The notes under the pieces are model-generated. The model was not told the DNA's origin, ran no database searches, and worked only from the letters and a program-made list of their open reading frames with translations. Both the position numbers and the translations under genes were made by a program. From Burkholderia glumae LMG 2196 = ATCC 33617 (GTDB lineage Bacteria > Pseudomonadota > Gammaproteobacteria > Burkholderiales > Burkholderiaceae): a stretch of DNA of 64,000 nucleotides. Positions 1-8,887 of the stretch are shown piece after piece; the stretch's first letter is position 1; every line of letters starts with the position of its first letter. Where the stretch lies: the NCBI RefSeq assembly GCF_000960995.1, contig NZ_CP009434.1:1922001-1986000 (forward strand), read 5' to 3'.

Positions 1-2896
1 CGCAGAACGCGTCGTAGTTGCGGTCGCCGAACGCGAGCACGGCGTAGCGCAGGCCGTCCAGGCGCGGCGCCGCGGCACCGGCCAGCGCCGCCGAGAACGC
101 GGCGCCGTTGTCGGGTGCGTCGCCGTCGCCGAAGGTGCTCGTCATCAGCAGCGCGTATTGCGCGTTCGCGAACACGGCCGGCGTCGCGTCGGCCATGCAG
201 GCCACGCGGATCTCGAAGCCGGCATTCATCAGCATGGTCGCGTAGAGCTCGGTCAGCGATTCGATGTTGCCGGTCTGCGATGCCCACAGCAGCAGCACCT
301 TCGGCCGCGCATGCACGATCCGCACGCCGGCCGCGGCCGGCAGCGCCTCGCCCGGGCCGGCGCCCGGCGCCGCGCCGGCCGGCCCGGGCAGCGCCGGCGC
401 CTCGCCCAGCGGCGCGCGGCTGTAGAGCCCGGCCAGCATGCCGTCGAGCCAGAGCCGCGTGGCCGGCGCGCACGGCGCGCTGGCCGGCAGCACCGGCACG
501 CCGCCCGCGGGCGCGCCGCGCAGGCCGCTGAGGAAGCCGGCGAGATAGGCGCGCTCGGCATCGGAAAGGGGCGGCGCGGCGAGATCCTGCAGGCCGAGCG
601 CGGCCGCGAACGTATCGAGAGCAGCGGACATGGGGGATTCCTGAGGCGGGGCCGCGCCGGCTTCGGCGGGCGCGGCCGGCGGGTTCGACGGCTGGCGCGC
701 GCCGCCGGCGCCAGCGGCGCTGACGGGGTCGGCGGCGGCGCGCGCCACGCGCGTCAGCGCGACGGCGCAGAATTTGAGTTCGGGCTGCAGCGAGACCGGA
801 TCGACGGCGTCGTGGGTCAGCGCGTTGATGCAGAGCTCGTCGCCGTATACGTCGTTCCAGTGCATCGGCGCGAACGCGGCGCCGGGCTGCACGCGATCGC
901 TGATGGCGGCCGGCAGCACCGCGCGGCCGCGCCGCGAGCGCAGCTCGACGCTGTCCTGCGGGCCGATGCCGAGCGCCGCGGCGTCCTGCGGATGCAGCTC
1001 GACGAACGGCTTCGGGTTCAGCTTGTTCAGCATCGCCACCTTGCCGGTCTTGGTCATGGTGTGCCACTGGTGCTGCAGGCGGCCGGTGTTCAGCACGATC
1101 GGATATTCGGCGCACGGCAGCTCGGCCGCCTCGGCGTGCGGCCGCGCGAAGAAGCGCGCGCGCCCGCTGGGAGTCGGGAACGCGAGCGCCGGCACGCTGC
1201 CGTCGCCGGCGATGCGGCGGGTCTGGCTCACGCCGTCGTTGAGGTAGCGCAGCGGGTGCCGGTCCTGCCCGTCGCCGGGAGGACAGGGCCATTGCAGCGG
1301 CGTCGCGCGCAGCGCGCGGTGGCTCGCGCCGCGCAGGTCGTAGCCGGTGGCCGGGTTCGAGAACCGCACGATCTCGGCGAACACCTCGTCCGCGCTCGCG
1401 TAGTCGAACGCCTCGCCGTAGCCCATCTCGCGCGCCACGGCCGCGACGATCGCCCAGTCGGCGCGCGCCTCGCCGGGCGGCTCGATGGCCTGCTGCATCA
1501 GCGTCAGGTTGCGCTCCGAGTTGATCATCACGCCCTCGGCCTCGGCCCATAGCGCGCCGGGCAGCAGGATATCGGCATAGCGGTTGGTCTCGGTGTCGAG
1601 GAACGCGTCCTGCGCGATCACGAGTTCGGCGGCCTGCAGGCCGGCGATCGCGTTGGCGCGGTTCGCGACGGTGGCCGCCGGATTCGTGCAGATGATCCAG
1701 CAGGCCTTGATCTCGCCCGATGCCATCCGCTCGAACATGTCGATCGTGCCGGCGCCGCCGCCGTCGGCGCGCAGCGTGCCGGGCGGCAGCTGCCAGACCG
1801 CCTCGACGAAGGCGCGGTCGGCGGCGTCGAGCAGGCTGCGCTGGCCCGGCAGCCCCGGCCCCATGTAGCCCATCTCGCGTCCGCCCATCGCGTTCGGCTG
1901 GCCGGTCAGCGAGAACGGCCCGCTGCCGGGCCGGCAGATCGCGCCGGTGGCCAGATGCAGGTTGCAGATCGCGTTGGTGTGCCAGGTGCCGCGCGTGCTC
2001 TGGTTCAGGCCCATGGTCCAGCAGCTCGTCCAGTCGCGCGCCTCGCCGATCATCTGCGCGGCGCGGCGGATCTGGTCCTCGGCCAGCCCCGTGAGCTCGG
2101 CCACCCGGGCCGGCGGGTAGTCGGCGAGGAAGGCCGGCATCGCCTCCCAGCCCTCGGTGTAGGCCTCGATGAACGCCGCGTCGGTGTGGCCGTTCTCGTG
2201 CAGCAGGTGCAGCAGCCCGTTGAGCAGCGCGAGATCGGTGCCGGGCCGGATCTGCAGGAACAGCGAGGCCTTGTCGGCGGTGGTGGTGCGGCGCGGATCG
2301 ACCACGATCAGCTGCGCGCCGGCCTTCACGCGGTCCATCATGCGCAGGAACAGGATCGGATGACAGTCGGCCATGTTCGAGCCGATCACGAGGAACAGGT
2401 TCGCGTGGTCGAAGTCCTGGTACGAGCCGGGCGGCCCGTCGGCGCCGAGCGAGAGCTTGTAGCCGCTGCCCGCGCTCGCCATGCAGAGGCGCGAGTTCGA
2501 TTCGACGTGGGCGGTGCGCAGGTAGCCCTTGGCGAGCTTGTTGACGAGATACTGCGCCTCGATCGACATCTGGCCCGACACGTAGAACGCCACGGCGTCG
2601 GGGCCGTGCGCGTCGCGAATCGCGGCCAGCCGCCGCGCCGTCTCGCGGATCGCGTCGTCCACCGGCAGCGGCACCGCATCGCGGTCGCGCGCCTCGCGCA
2701 GGTAGGCGCTTTCGAGCCGCCCGGCGTGGCGCAGCGCGACGTGCGCGGACGAGCCCTTGGTGCAGAGCCGGCCGAAGTTGGCCGGATGCTCGGGGTCGCC
2801 CGAGACCTTGACCACCTCGCCGTCATCGACGTGCAGCACCATCCCGCAGCCGACGCCGCAATACGGGCACACCGTTTTCACGCTCGCGTTCGTCAT
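1..2896 (-). CDS. nasA: Assimilatory nitrate reductase fused to a flavodoxin-type reductase module (partial; continues past the left edge)
   Basis: Catalyses cytoplasmic reduction of nitrate to nitrite for nitrogen assimilation. The start (ATG at 2896) is followed by CPYCGVGC and then LCTKG, the N-terminal 4Fe-4S ligand pattern of bis-MGD molybdenum reductases. The molybdopterin oxidoreductase body and molydopterin-dinucleotide-binding domain fill about the first 720 residues (to about position 740). The frame then runs without a stop through a linker into a flavodoxin-like domain, where SQTGNIE (near position 290) is an FMN-phosphate loop, followed by STFGDGDAPDN and FGDRNYDAFC near the edge. 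By family knowledge an FAD/NADPH reductase domain of CysJ type should follow outside the window. Such a fusion replaces a separate electron-transfer subunit. It lies last in the narK-nirB-nirD operon, 84 bases after nirD. The 3' end is not visible, so the complete domain set is inferred. Confidence 0.9.
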   Translation of the reverse strand, partial: MTNASVKTVCPYCGVGCGMVLHVDDGEVVKVSGDPEHPANFGRLCTKGSSAHVALRHAGRLESAYLREARDRDAVPLPVDDAIRETARRLAAIRDAHGPDAVAFYVSGQMSIEAQYLVNKLAKGYLRTAHVESNSRLCMASAGSGYKLSLGADGPPGSYQDFDHANLFLVIGSNMADCHPILFLRMMDRVKAGAQLIVVDPRRTTTADKASLFLQIRPGTDLALLNGLLHLLHENGHTDAAFIEAYTEGWEAMPAFLADYPPARVAELTGLAEDQIRRAAQMIGEARDWTSCWTMGLNQSTRGTWHTNAICNLHLATGAICRPGSGPFSLTGQPNAMGGREMGYMGPGLPGQRSLLDAADRAFVEAVWQLPPGTLRADGGGAGTIDMFERMASGEIKACWIICTNPAATVANRANAIAGLQAAELVIAQDAFLDTETNRYADILLPGALWAEAEGVMINSERNLTLMQQAIEPPGEARADWAIVAAVAREMGYGEAFDYASADEVFAEIVRFSNPATGYDLRGASHRALRATPLQWPCPPGDGQDRHPLRYLNDGVSQTRRIAGDGSVPALAFPTPSGRARFFARPHAEAAELPCAEYPIVLNTGRLQHQWHTMTKTGKVAMLNKLNPKPFVELHPQDAAALGIGPQDSVELRSRRGRAVLPAAISDRVQPGAAFAPMHWNDVYGDELCINALTHDAVDPVSLQPELKFCAVALTRVARAAADPVSAAGAGGARQPSNPPAAPAEAGAAPPQESPMSAALDTFAAALGLQDLAAPPLSDAERAYLAGFLSGLRGAPAGGVPVLPASAPCAPATRLWLDGMLAGLYSRAPLGEAPALPGPAGAAPGAGPGEALPAAAGVRIVHARPKVLLLWASQTGNIESLTELYATMLMNAGFEIRVACMADATPAVFANAQYALLMTSTFGDGDAPDNGAAFSAALAGAAAPRLDGLRYAVLAFGDRNYDAFC

Positions 2897-2980
2897 TGCC
2901 GCTCCGTTGCGATCAATCGGCGAGCCGCCGCGGCATCGCGCGCGGCCCGGCCCCACCTGTCCCGCCCGTGATGGCGGGCG

Positions 2981-3346
2981 TCATGCCGCCTCGACCCAGA
3001 CCAAGCCGCCCTCGACGCGCGAGGCGTAGACCCCGACCGATTTCTCCGGCGCCTCGACGCACTCGCCGGTGCGCAGGTCGAAGTGCTGCTTGAAGAGCGG
3101 CGAGGCCACCACCACGCGCTCGCCGAGGCTGCCCACCAGCCCGCGCGAGAGCACCGCCGCGCGCGACAGCGGATCGATGTTGTCGATCGCGTAGATATTG
3201 GTGCGGCCGTCGCCGGCCTCGACGCGGAACACGGCCACCTGGCCGCCGTTGACGAGCGCGCACACGCCCGTGTTCGGCACGATGTCGTTGAGCTGGCAGA
3301 CGGGCGTCCAGCGCGCGGCGGCAGCCAGTTTCGGTTCGCGATGCAT
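2981..3346 (-). CDS. nirD: Nitrite reductase (NAD(P)H) small subunit NirD
   Basis: A 121-residue protein with the length and features of NirD, the small Rieske-fold partner of the siroheme nitrite reductase NirB. Recognisable segments are WTPVCQLNDIVPNTGVCALV at the start, then IYAIDNIDPLSRAAVLSRG and a C-terminal DLRTGECVE. As in other NirD proteins the Rieske cysteine/histidine ligands are absent (for example NIDPLSRA where a true Rieske protein has CxH). It therefore probably has a structural or docking role rather than carrying a cluster. It sits 39 bases downstream of nirB and 84 upstream of the nitrate reductase gene, in the same operon. Confidence 0.93.
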   Translation of the reverse strand: MHREPKLAAAARWTPVCQLNDIVPNTGVCALVNGGQVAVFRVEAGDGRTNIYAIDNIDPLSRAAVLSRGLVGSLGERVVVASPLFKQHFDLRTGECVEAPEKSVGVYASRVEGGLVWVEAA

Positions 3347-3385
3347 GAGCTTCTCCTCGATCGGATGGTTGAACGCCGGCCGCCC

Positions 3386-5920
3386 TCAGGCGGTCACCGG
3401 CTCTGAGGCGTCGGCCGGCTCGGCCGCCTCGCCGGGCAGCGCGGGACGGATCTGGCCGCGCGCCTCGACGAACGCGATGGTGGCATCGGGCGCGTCGCTG
3501 TTGACGAAATGGCGGAACCGGCGGCGCGTGGCGGGGTCGTTTACGGCCTTCTTCCACTCGCACTCGTAGGTGTCGACAACGTGCGCCATCTGCGCTTCGA
3601 GGTCCGCGCCGATGCCGAGCCTGTCATGCACCACCACGTCGATCAGGTAGTCGAGCCCGCCCTCCAGGTTGTCGCGCCAGGTGCTGGTGCGCTGCAGCCG
3701 GTCGGCGGTGCGGATGTAGAACATCAGTACGCGGTCGATGTAGCGGATCAGCGTCTCGCGGTCGAGGTCGGCCGCCAGCAGCTCGGCGTGGCGCGGCTTC
3801 ATGCCGCCGTTGCCGCATACGTAGAGGTTCCAGCCCTTCTCGGTGGCGATCACGCCGATGTCCTTGCCCTGCGCCTCCGCGCATTCGCGGGTGCAGCCGG
3901 ACACCCCGAACTTGATCTTGTGCGGCGCGCGCAGGCCCTTGTAGCGGTTCTCCAGGTCGATCGCGAGGCCCACCGAATCGCCCACGCCGTAGCGGCACCA
4001 GGTCGAGCCGACGCACGACTTCACGGTGCGCAGCGACTTGCCGTAGGCATGGCCCGACTCGAAGCCGGCCGCGATCAGCTCCTCCCAGATCAGCGGCAGC
4101 TGCTCGACGCGCGCGCCGAACAGGTCGACGCGCTGGCCGCCGGTGAGCTTGGTGTAGAGGCCGTACTTCTTCGCCACCTGGCCGACCGCGATCAGCCCCT
4201 CGGGCGTGACCTCGCCGCCCGGCATGCGCGGCACCACCGAATAGGTGCCGTCGCGCTGGATGTTGGCGAGGTAATAGTCGTTCGAATCCTGCAGGCCCGC
4301 GTGTTCGCGCTTGAGCACGAACTCGTTCCAGCACGAGGCGAGGATCGAGGCCACGGTGGGCTTGCAGACATCGCAGCCGAGCCCCTTGCCGTGCTTGCGC
4401 AGCAGCTCGTCGAAGGTGCGGATGCCCTCGACGCGGATCAGGTGGTACAGCTCCTGGCGCGAATGCGCGAAGTGCTCGCAGAGGTGGTTGTTGACGGCCA
4501 GGCCCTGCTTCTTCATCTCGGCCTTCATGATCTGCGTGACGAGCGGCACGCAGCCGCCGCACGAGGTGCCTGCGCCGGTGCAGGTCTTCAGCGCGCCGAT
4601 CGAGGTCGCGCCGCCCGCCACCGCCTCGCAGATCTGCGCCTTCGAGACGTTGTTGCAGGAGCAGATCTGCGCCGCGGCCGGCAGCGCCTCGACGCCGATG
4701 CCCGGCTTCGCGGCGCCGTCGGCCTGCGGCAGGATCAGCATCTCCGGCTCGGGCGGCAGCTCGATGCCGTTCAGCCGCATCTGCAGCAGCGTGCCGTATT
4801 CGGCCGCGTCGCCCACCAGCACCGCGCCGAGCAGGCGCTTGCCGCATTCGGACACCACCAGCTTCTTGTAGACCTCGCGGCGCTGGTCGACGTACTGCAC
4901 CACGCGGCAGCCCGGCGTCGTGCCGTGCGCGTCGCCGATGCTCGCCACGTCCACGCCCATCAGCTTGAGCTTGGTGCTCAGGTCCGCGCCGCCGAACGCG
5001 GCCTCGCCGCCCGCCAGCTGCTGCGCGACCACGCGCGCCATCTCGTAGCCGGGCGCCACGAGCCCGAAGGTCTGGCCGCGCCAGGCCGCGCATTCGCCGA
5101 TCGCGTAGACGGCCGCGTCGCCGGTGCGGCAGCGATCGTCGATCACGATGCCGCCGCGCGGCCCGATCTCGAGCCCGCAGTCGCGCGCGAGCTGGTCGCG
5201 CGGGCGGATGCCGGCCGAGAACACGATCATGTCGGCCTCGAGGTGCGTGCCGTCGGCGAAGTGCATGCGATGCGTGGCGGTCTCGCCGTCGCCGATCTCG
5301 AGCGTGTTCTTGCCGGTATGCACCTGCACGCCGAGCGCCTCGATGCGGCCGCGCAGCATGCTGCCGCCGCCGTCGTCGACCTGCACGGCCATCAGGCGCG
5401 GCGCGAATTCGACCACGTGCGTGTCGAGCCCCAGATCGCGCAGCGCCTTCGCGCACTCGAGGCCGAGCAGCCCGCCGCCCACCACCACGCCCGAGCGCGA
5501 GCGCGCGCCGCAGGCCCGCATCGCGACCAGGTCCTCGATGGTGCGGTAGACGAAGCAGTCGGCCCGGTCGCGCCCCGGCACCGGCGGCACGAACGGCGCC
5601 GAGCCGGTCGCGAACACCAGCCGGTCGTAGCCGAGCGTCTCGCCGTTGGCCAGCGTGACGGTGCGCGCGGCGCGATCGACCGAGGCGGCGGCCGTGCCGA
5701 GGCGCAGCCGGAAGTTCGGATGCGCCTCGAAGAAGCCGGGCGCGACGAGCGAGAGATCCTCGGCCGTCTTGCCGCTGAAGAACTCCGACAGGTGAACGCG
5801 ATCGTAGGCCGCGCGCGGCTCCTCGCAGAGCACGGTGACCTGGGGCGCGCACGGGTGGCCGGCGAGGCTCTCGAGCAGCTTGTGGCCGACCATTCCGTGA
5901 CCGATGACGACGATGTTCAT
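3386..5920 (-). CDS. nirB: Assimilatory nitrite reductase (NAD(P)H) large subunit NirB
   Basis: Reduces nitrite to ammonium with six electrons from NAD(P)H, using FAD, iron-sulfur clusters and siroheme. The 844-residue protein starts MNIVVIGHGMVGHKLLESL, an N-terminal FAD Rossmann motif, and has a second dinucleotide-binding glycine motif near residue 150 (VVVGGGLLGLE). A BFD-like [2Fe-2S] domain follows (CSCNNVSKAQICEAV, then CTGAGTSCGGC). The nitrite/sulfite reductase half is at the C-terminus, with siroheme/4Fe-4S cysteines in VGSTWCRYG and GVSGCTRECAEAQ. The ATG at 5920 is chosen because AGGAAGG lies just upstream and the FAD motif begins immediately after it. A longer upstream reading (to 6235) would overlap the transporter gene. 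The neighbouring cobA supplies the siroheme precursor. Confidence 0.95.
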   Translation of the reverse strand: MNIVVIGHGMVGHKLLESLAGHPCAPQVTVLCEEPRAAYDRVHLSEFFSGKTAEDLSLVAPGFFEAHPNFRLRLGTAAASVDRAARTVTLANGETLGYDRLVFATGSAPFVPPVPGRDRADCFVYRTIEDLVAMRACGARSRSGVVVGGGLLGLECAKALRDLGLDTHVVEFAPRLMAVQVDDGGGSMLRGRIEALGVQVHTGKNTLEIGDGETATHRMHFADGTHLEADMIVFSAGIRPRDQLARDCGLEIGPRGGIVIDDRCRTGDAAVYAIGECAAWRGQTFGLVAPGYEMARVVAQQLAGGEAAFGGADLSTKLKLMGVDVASIGDAHGTTPGCRVVQYVDQRREVYKKLVVSECGKRLLGAVLVGDAAEYGTLLQMRLNGIELPPEPEMLILPQADGAAKPGIGVEALPAAAQICSCNNVSKAQICEAVAGGATSIGALKTCTGAGTSCGGCVPLVTQIMKAEMKKQGLAVNNHLCEHFAHSRQELYHLIRVEGIRTFDELLRKHGKGLGCDVCKPTVASILASCWNEFVLKREHAGLQDSNDYYLANIQRDGTYSVVPRMPGGEVTPEGLIAVGQVAKKYGLYTKLTGGQRVDLFGARVEQLPLIWEELIAAGFESGHAYGKSLRTVKSCVGSTWCRYGVGDSVGLAIDLENRYKGLRAPHKIKFGVSGCTRECAEAQGKDIGVIATEKGWNLYVCGNGGMKPRHAELLAADLDRETLIRYIDRVLMFYIRTADRLQRTSTWRDNLEGGLDYLIDVVVHDRLGIGADLEAQMAHVVDTYECEWKKAVNDPATRRRFRHFVNSDAPDATIAFVEARGQIRPALPGEAAEPADASEPVTA

Positions 5921-5961
5921 GTTGCCTTCCTCTCTGTGTTTGCCCGATATCTGGCCGCGGC

Positions 5962-7287
5962 TCAGTGAGCGACGGGCAGGTTGGCCAGCGCGCTGGCACG
6001 CAACGCGGCCTCGCGGGCCATGTGCTCGGCGCTGAAGCGCACCGCGATCGCGCAGAGCGAGGTGACCAGCACGAAGCCGCCCAGCAGCGTCAGCGTGGCT
6101 TGCACGTCGCCCACGCCCTTCATCAGGAAGCCGGCCGCGACGGCGCCCACGTTGCCGCCCGCGCCGACGATGCCGGCCACGCCGCCCAGCGCCTTGCGGT
6201 CGATGAACGGCACCAGCGCGTAGGTCGCGCCGCAAGCCATGTGCGTGAACATCCCGAACGCGACCATCGCCACGATCGCCATGCCCACCTGCCCGGCATG
6301 AGCGAACGCCAGCAGGCCGAGCCCCTCGCCGGCGATCAGCACGGCCAGCAGCATCGAGCGCACGGCGAGCCCGCGGCGCGCGGCGAGGCGGTCCGACAGC
6401 CAGCCGCCGAGCGCGCGCGCGAACAGCGCCAGCAGGCCGAAGATGCCGGCCGCGAGGCCCGCGTCCTTCAGCGACAGCTGGAAGTGGTTCACGTAGTAAA
6501 GCGAGGCGATGTTATGGATGAACACCTCCACGCCGAAGCAGGCGCCGTAGGTGATGGCCAGCATCCAGACCCGGTAGTTGCGGCATGCGAGGAAGAAGCT
6601 TGCCCAGCCGCCCTTCTTGCCGCTTTCCACCGTCTCGCCGCGGGCGCGCAGCGTGATGAAGTCGCCTTGCGGGCAGTCCTGCGTGTAGCGCCAGTAGAGC
6701 ACCGCCATCACCAGCATCGCCACGCCGGGCACCACCAGCGCGACGCGCCAGGCCGACGCGTCGCCCACGCCGAGCATCAGCACCGCGGCCAGGATCAGCG
6801 GCACCAGCGCCTGCGCCGCGCCGGCGCCCGCGTTGCCCCAGCCCGCCGTGGTGGCGTTCGCGGTGCCCACCACGTTCGGCGCGAACATCACCGAGGTGTG
6901 GTACTGCGTGATCACGAAGCTCGCGCCCACCGCGCCGATGCCGAGCCGGCACAGCAGGAAGCTCGAGTAATCGTGGCTGAAGGCCACCGCGATCACCGGC
7001 AGCGCGCCCGCGGCCAGCAGCCCGGCGTAGACGCGGCGCGGGCCGAAGCGGTCGCACAGCGGGCCGACCACCAGCCGCACCAGGATGGTGGCCGCGACGG
7101 CCGCGATGTTGATGTCGGCCACCTGGCCGGCGCTGAGATGGAACTGCTTGGCGATCAGCGGCATCAGCGGCGCGCAGGCGAACCACGCGAAGAAGCAGAC
7201 GAAGAACGCCATCCAGGTGAGATGAAATGCGCGCATCGGCACGGTGCGCAGGCTGAACAGATCGATACGGGTGGCTTTGTTCGACAT
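5962..7287 (-). CDS. Nitrate/nitrite transporter of the NNP (NarK/NasA) major-facilitator family
   Basis: Inner-membrane transporter of 441 residues with about 12 hydrophobic segments, expected to import nitrate and possibly export nitrite. The start MSNKATRIDLFSLRTVPMRA leads into the first membrane helix (WMAFFVCFFAWFACAPLMP). Family signatures include the conserved loop DRFGPRRVYAG, the first glycine-rich nitrate signature around TANATTAGWGNAGAGAAQ and a second one, AGIVGAGGNVGAVAAGF. It is the first gene of the leftward nitrate operon, 41 bases upstream of nirB. Its start codon lies directly after a terminator-like hairpin (7306-7355) in a leader downstream of a sigma-54 promoter, so its expression is probably gated by attenuation as well as by NtrC-type activation. 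Confidence 0.92.
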   Translation of the reverse strand: MSNKATRIDLFSLRTVPMRAFHLTWMAFFVCFFAWFACAPLMPLIAKQFHLSAGQVADINIAAVAATILVRLVVGPLCDRFGPRRVYAGLLAAGALPVIAVAFSHDYSSFLLCRLGIGAVGASFVITQYHTSVMFAPNVVGTANATTAGWGNAGAGAAQALVPLILAAVLMLGVGDASAWRVALVVPGVAMLVMAVLYWRYTQDCPQGDFITLRARGETVESGKKGGWASFFLACRNYRVWMLAITYGACFGVEVFIHNIASLYYVNHFQLSLKDAGLAAGIFGLLALFARALGGWLSDRLAARRGLAVRSMLLAVLIAGEGLGLLAFAHAGQVGMAIVAMVAFGMFTHMACGATYALVPFIDRKALGGVAGIVGAGGNVGAVAAGFLMKGVGDVQATLTLLGGFVLVTSLCAIAVRFSAEHMAREAALRASALANLPVAH

Positions 7288-7297
7288 GAGGATCTAC

Positions 7298-7355
7298 CAA
7301 AACAAAACGGCGTCCTGAGAACCCGGTAGAAACACCGGATGCACAGGACGCCGTT
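7298..7355 (-). terminator. Intrinsic terminator (attenuator) in the leader of the nitrate operon
   Basis: Read on the minus strand, a perfect 12-bp stem (arms at 7344-7355 and 7306-7317, AACGGCGTCCTG and its complement) is followed by a T-rich run, TTTTGTTTT. The 26-base loop contains a second hairpin with a 5-bp stem (CCGGT/ACCGG) and a six-base loop. The structure ends only about 10 bases before the start codon of the transporter gene, so termination here would silence the whole operon. In nitrate assimilation systems with NasS/NasT or NasR, such leader terminators are relieved by an ANTAR protein; nasT is encoded next door. The hairpin is seen directly; its use as a NasT target is inferred. 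Confidence 0.85.
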
Positions 7356-7364
7356 GCCCAGAAA

Positions 7365-7378
7365 GCCCGTTGCCGGGC
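7365..7378 (-). promoter_or_regulatory. Small leader hairpin upstream of the attenuator
   Basis: On the minus strand GCCCG-GCAA-CGGGC forms a 5-bp stem closed by a GNRA-type tetraloop, ten bases ahead of the terminator stem. ANTAR targets usually have two short hairpins, often with six-base loops carrying A at position 1 and G at position 4. This loop does not match that pattern, so it may be a helper element or unrelated. Confidence 0.4.
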
Positions 7379-7431
7379 CGCTCAGTATTCGGTATTGCAA
7401 ACGAATCGCCGTTGACTCGTTCGCCTAACGC

Positions 7432-7450
7432 TTTGCAAGCGCCGTGCCAG
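7432..7450 (-). promoter_or_regulatory. Sigma-54 (RpoN) promoter of the nitrate assimilation operon
   Basis: The minus strand reads CTGGCACGGCGCTTGCA from 7450. This is a full match to the -24/-12 pattern TGGCAC-N5-TTGC, with GG at 7448-7447 and GC at 7436-7435. A transcript from here would begin near 7424 and carry a leader of about 135 bases containing the attenuator before the transporter gene. RpoN control implies a nitrogen-responsive enhancer-binding protein such as NtrC. I did not find a convincing complete NtrC site upstream by eye (one GGTGC half-site near 7556). Confidence 0.85.
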
Positions 7451-7939
7451 ACGTTGCGAAACGCCGTGCGGCGCGGGTTTGCGGCACGGCCCCGCGATCC
7501 CGCGCGGCGCGCGGCACCGAGGCGCGGCATAGGACGGCGCATCGCCGCCCAATTGTGGTGCGGCGCAGCACTAAGCGCGTGCGGCGGCCGGCGCCCCCGA
7601 ACGCGGCCGTGCCGGACGCAGGCGCGCGCGGGCGCGGCGCGCCCCGGCGCCAGCGCGGCGCGACCGGCAATCGCCGGCGGGACGGCCCGGCGGCCGGCCG
7701 GGCACCGCGCCTGCGGATCGCTTGGCGAAGCTGGCGCGCTTATTGCGTGACGGGCCTGGCGCCGGCAACGAAGTCGGCGCAGGCAATCCGATGCAGCAGA
7801 TCCCGACGATTCGGGCCGCGCCAGGCGCGGCCCGCCCGGACAACGGCGTCCCCAACGCCCGGCCTCGCGGCCGGCGCGCGGCGCCGTGCGGTTCCGGCGG
7901 CGCGCGCCGCGTCGCGCGCCACACTGGAACTGAACGAGA
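7451..7939. other. Divergent intergenic region between the nitrate operon and cobA
   Basis: About 490 bases of very GC-rich sequence without a supportable gene; all open frames here are arginine/alanine-rich shadows. It must contain the enhancer sites for the sigma-54 promoter at 7432-7450 and the promoter for cobA-nasT-nasS. I cannot place a clear -35/-10 pair for the latter. Confidence 0.5.
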
Positions 7940-8752
7940 ATGACGACCCCTACCGAAACGACCGGCAAGGTCACCCTGCTCGGCGCCGGCCCGGGCGCCG
8001 CCGACCTGCTGACGCTGCGCGCCGCGAAAGTGCTGGCGAGCGCCGACGTCGTGCTGCTCGACGATCTGGTCGACCCGGCGATCGCCGCGCTCGCGCCGCG
8101 CGCGCGCATCGTCCGCGTCGGCAAGCGCGGCGGCTGCCGCTCCACCCCGCAGGCCTTCATCGAGAAGCTGATGTGCCGCTACGCCGCGCGCGGCCAGCAC
8201 GTGGTGCGCGTGAAGGGCGGCGACGCGCTGCTGTTCGGCCGCGCCGGCGAGGAGCTGGCCGCGCTGCACGCGGCCGGCGTGCCGGTGACGATCGTGAGCG
8301 GGATCTCGTCGGGCTTCGCGGCCGCGGCCGAGCTGGGCGTCTCGCTCACCCACCGCCGCCACTGCCAGGGCGTCACGTTCGTCACCGCGCACCTGCAGGA
8401 TCATGGCGAGCCCGACTGGGCCGCGCTCGGCGCGACCGGCACCACGCTCGTCGTCTACATGGGCATGAACCGCATCGAGCGCGTGGCCGCCGGCCTGCTC
8501 GCGACGCTCGACGCGGCCACCCCGGCCGCCGTGGTGCAATGGGCCGGCACGCCGCGCGCGCGGCGCTGGACCGGCACGCTCGCCGCGCTGGCTGCCGAGC
8601 CCGCCGCGGCCGGCCTCGGCAGCCCGGCCGTGATCCTGGTCGGCACGGCGATCGGCGAGGCGCTCGCGATGCTGCCGCCCGCGGCCTCCGCTGCCGCCGG
8701 GATCGAGGCCGGCGCCGCGCCGGATCGGGAGCCGCTGTCCGATGCCGCGTAA
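7940..8752 (+). CDS. cobA: Uroporphyrinogen-III C-methyltransferase (siroheme synthesis)
   Basis: A 270-residue SUMT. It transfers two methyl groups from S-adenosylmethionine to uroporphyrinogen III to give precorrin-2, the precursor of siroheme. Family features visible in order: KVTLLGAGPGAADLLTLRA (N-terminal SAM-binding P-loop), VVRVKGGDALLFGRAGEE (the most diagnostic block), VSGISSGFAAAAELGVSLTHR and VVYMGMNRIE. No fused dehydrogenase/ferrochelatase domain (CysG type) is present, so those steps must be encoded elsewhere. Its place beside nirB fits a dedicated siroheme supply for nitrite reductase. It is the first gene of the rightward cobA-nasT-nasS group. Confidence 0.93.
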   Translation: MTTPTETTGKVTLLGAGPGAADLLTLRAAKVLASADVVLLDDLVDPAIAALAPRARIVRVGKRGGCRSTPQAFIEKLMCRYAARGQHVVRVKGGDALLFGRAGEELAALHAAGVPVTIVSGISSGFAAAAELGVSLTHRRHCQGVTFVTAHLQDHGEPDWAALGATGTTLVVYMGMNRIERVAAGLLATLDAATPAAVVQWAGTPRARRWTGTLAALAAEPAAAGLGSPAVILVGTAIGEALAMLPPAASAAAGIEAGAAPDREPLSDAA

Positions 8753-8887
8753 GCCTCACGCCGCCCCGCGCGCGCCGTTGCTCGCCCCGCGCGCGCCGTT
8801 CCTCGCCCTGGCCCGGGCCGGCGGCCGCGCCGCGCCGCGCGCCCGGCCCGCGCGCGCCTCGTCATCGCCTTGCGCCCCGCTCGCCCC

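Noticed and set aside
158..1552. 464-codon plus-strand frame in the left end
   Set aside because: Antisense to the nitrate reductase fusion; no recognisable domain.
3509..5968. 819-codon plus-strand frame opposite nirB
   Set aside because: Antisense shadow of nirB; composition is low-complexity and no motif is present.
7540..7575. NtrC enhancer site for the sigma-54 promoter
   Set aside because: Only one half-site (GGTGC) is convincing; the other half of the dyad is too degraded to call by eye.
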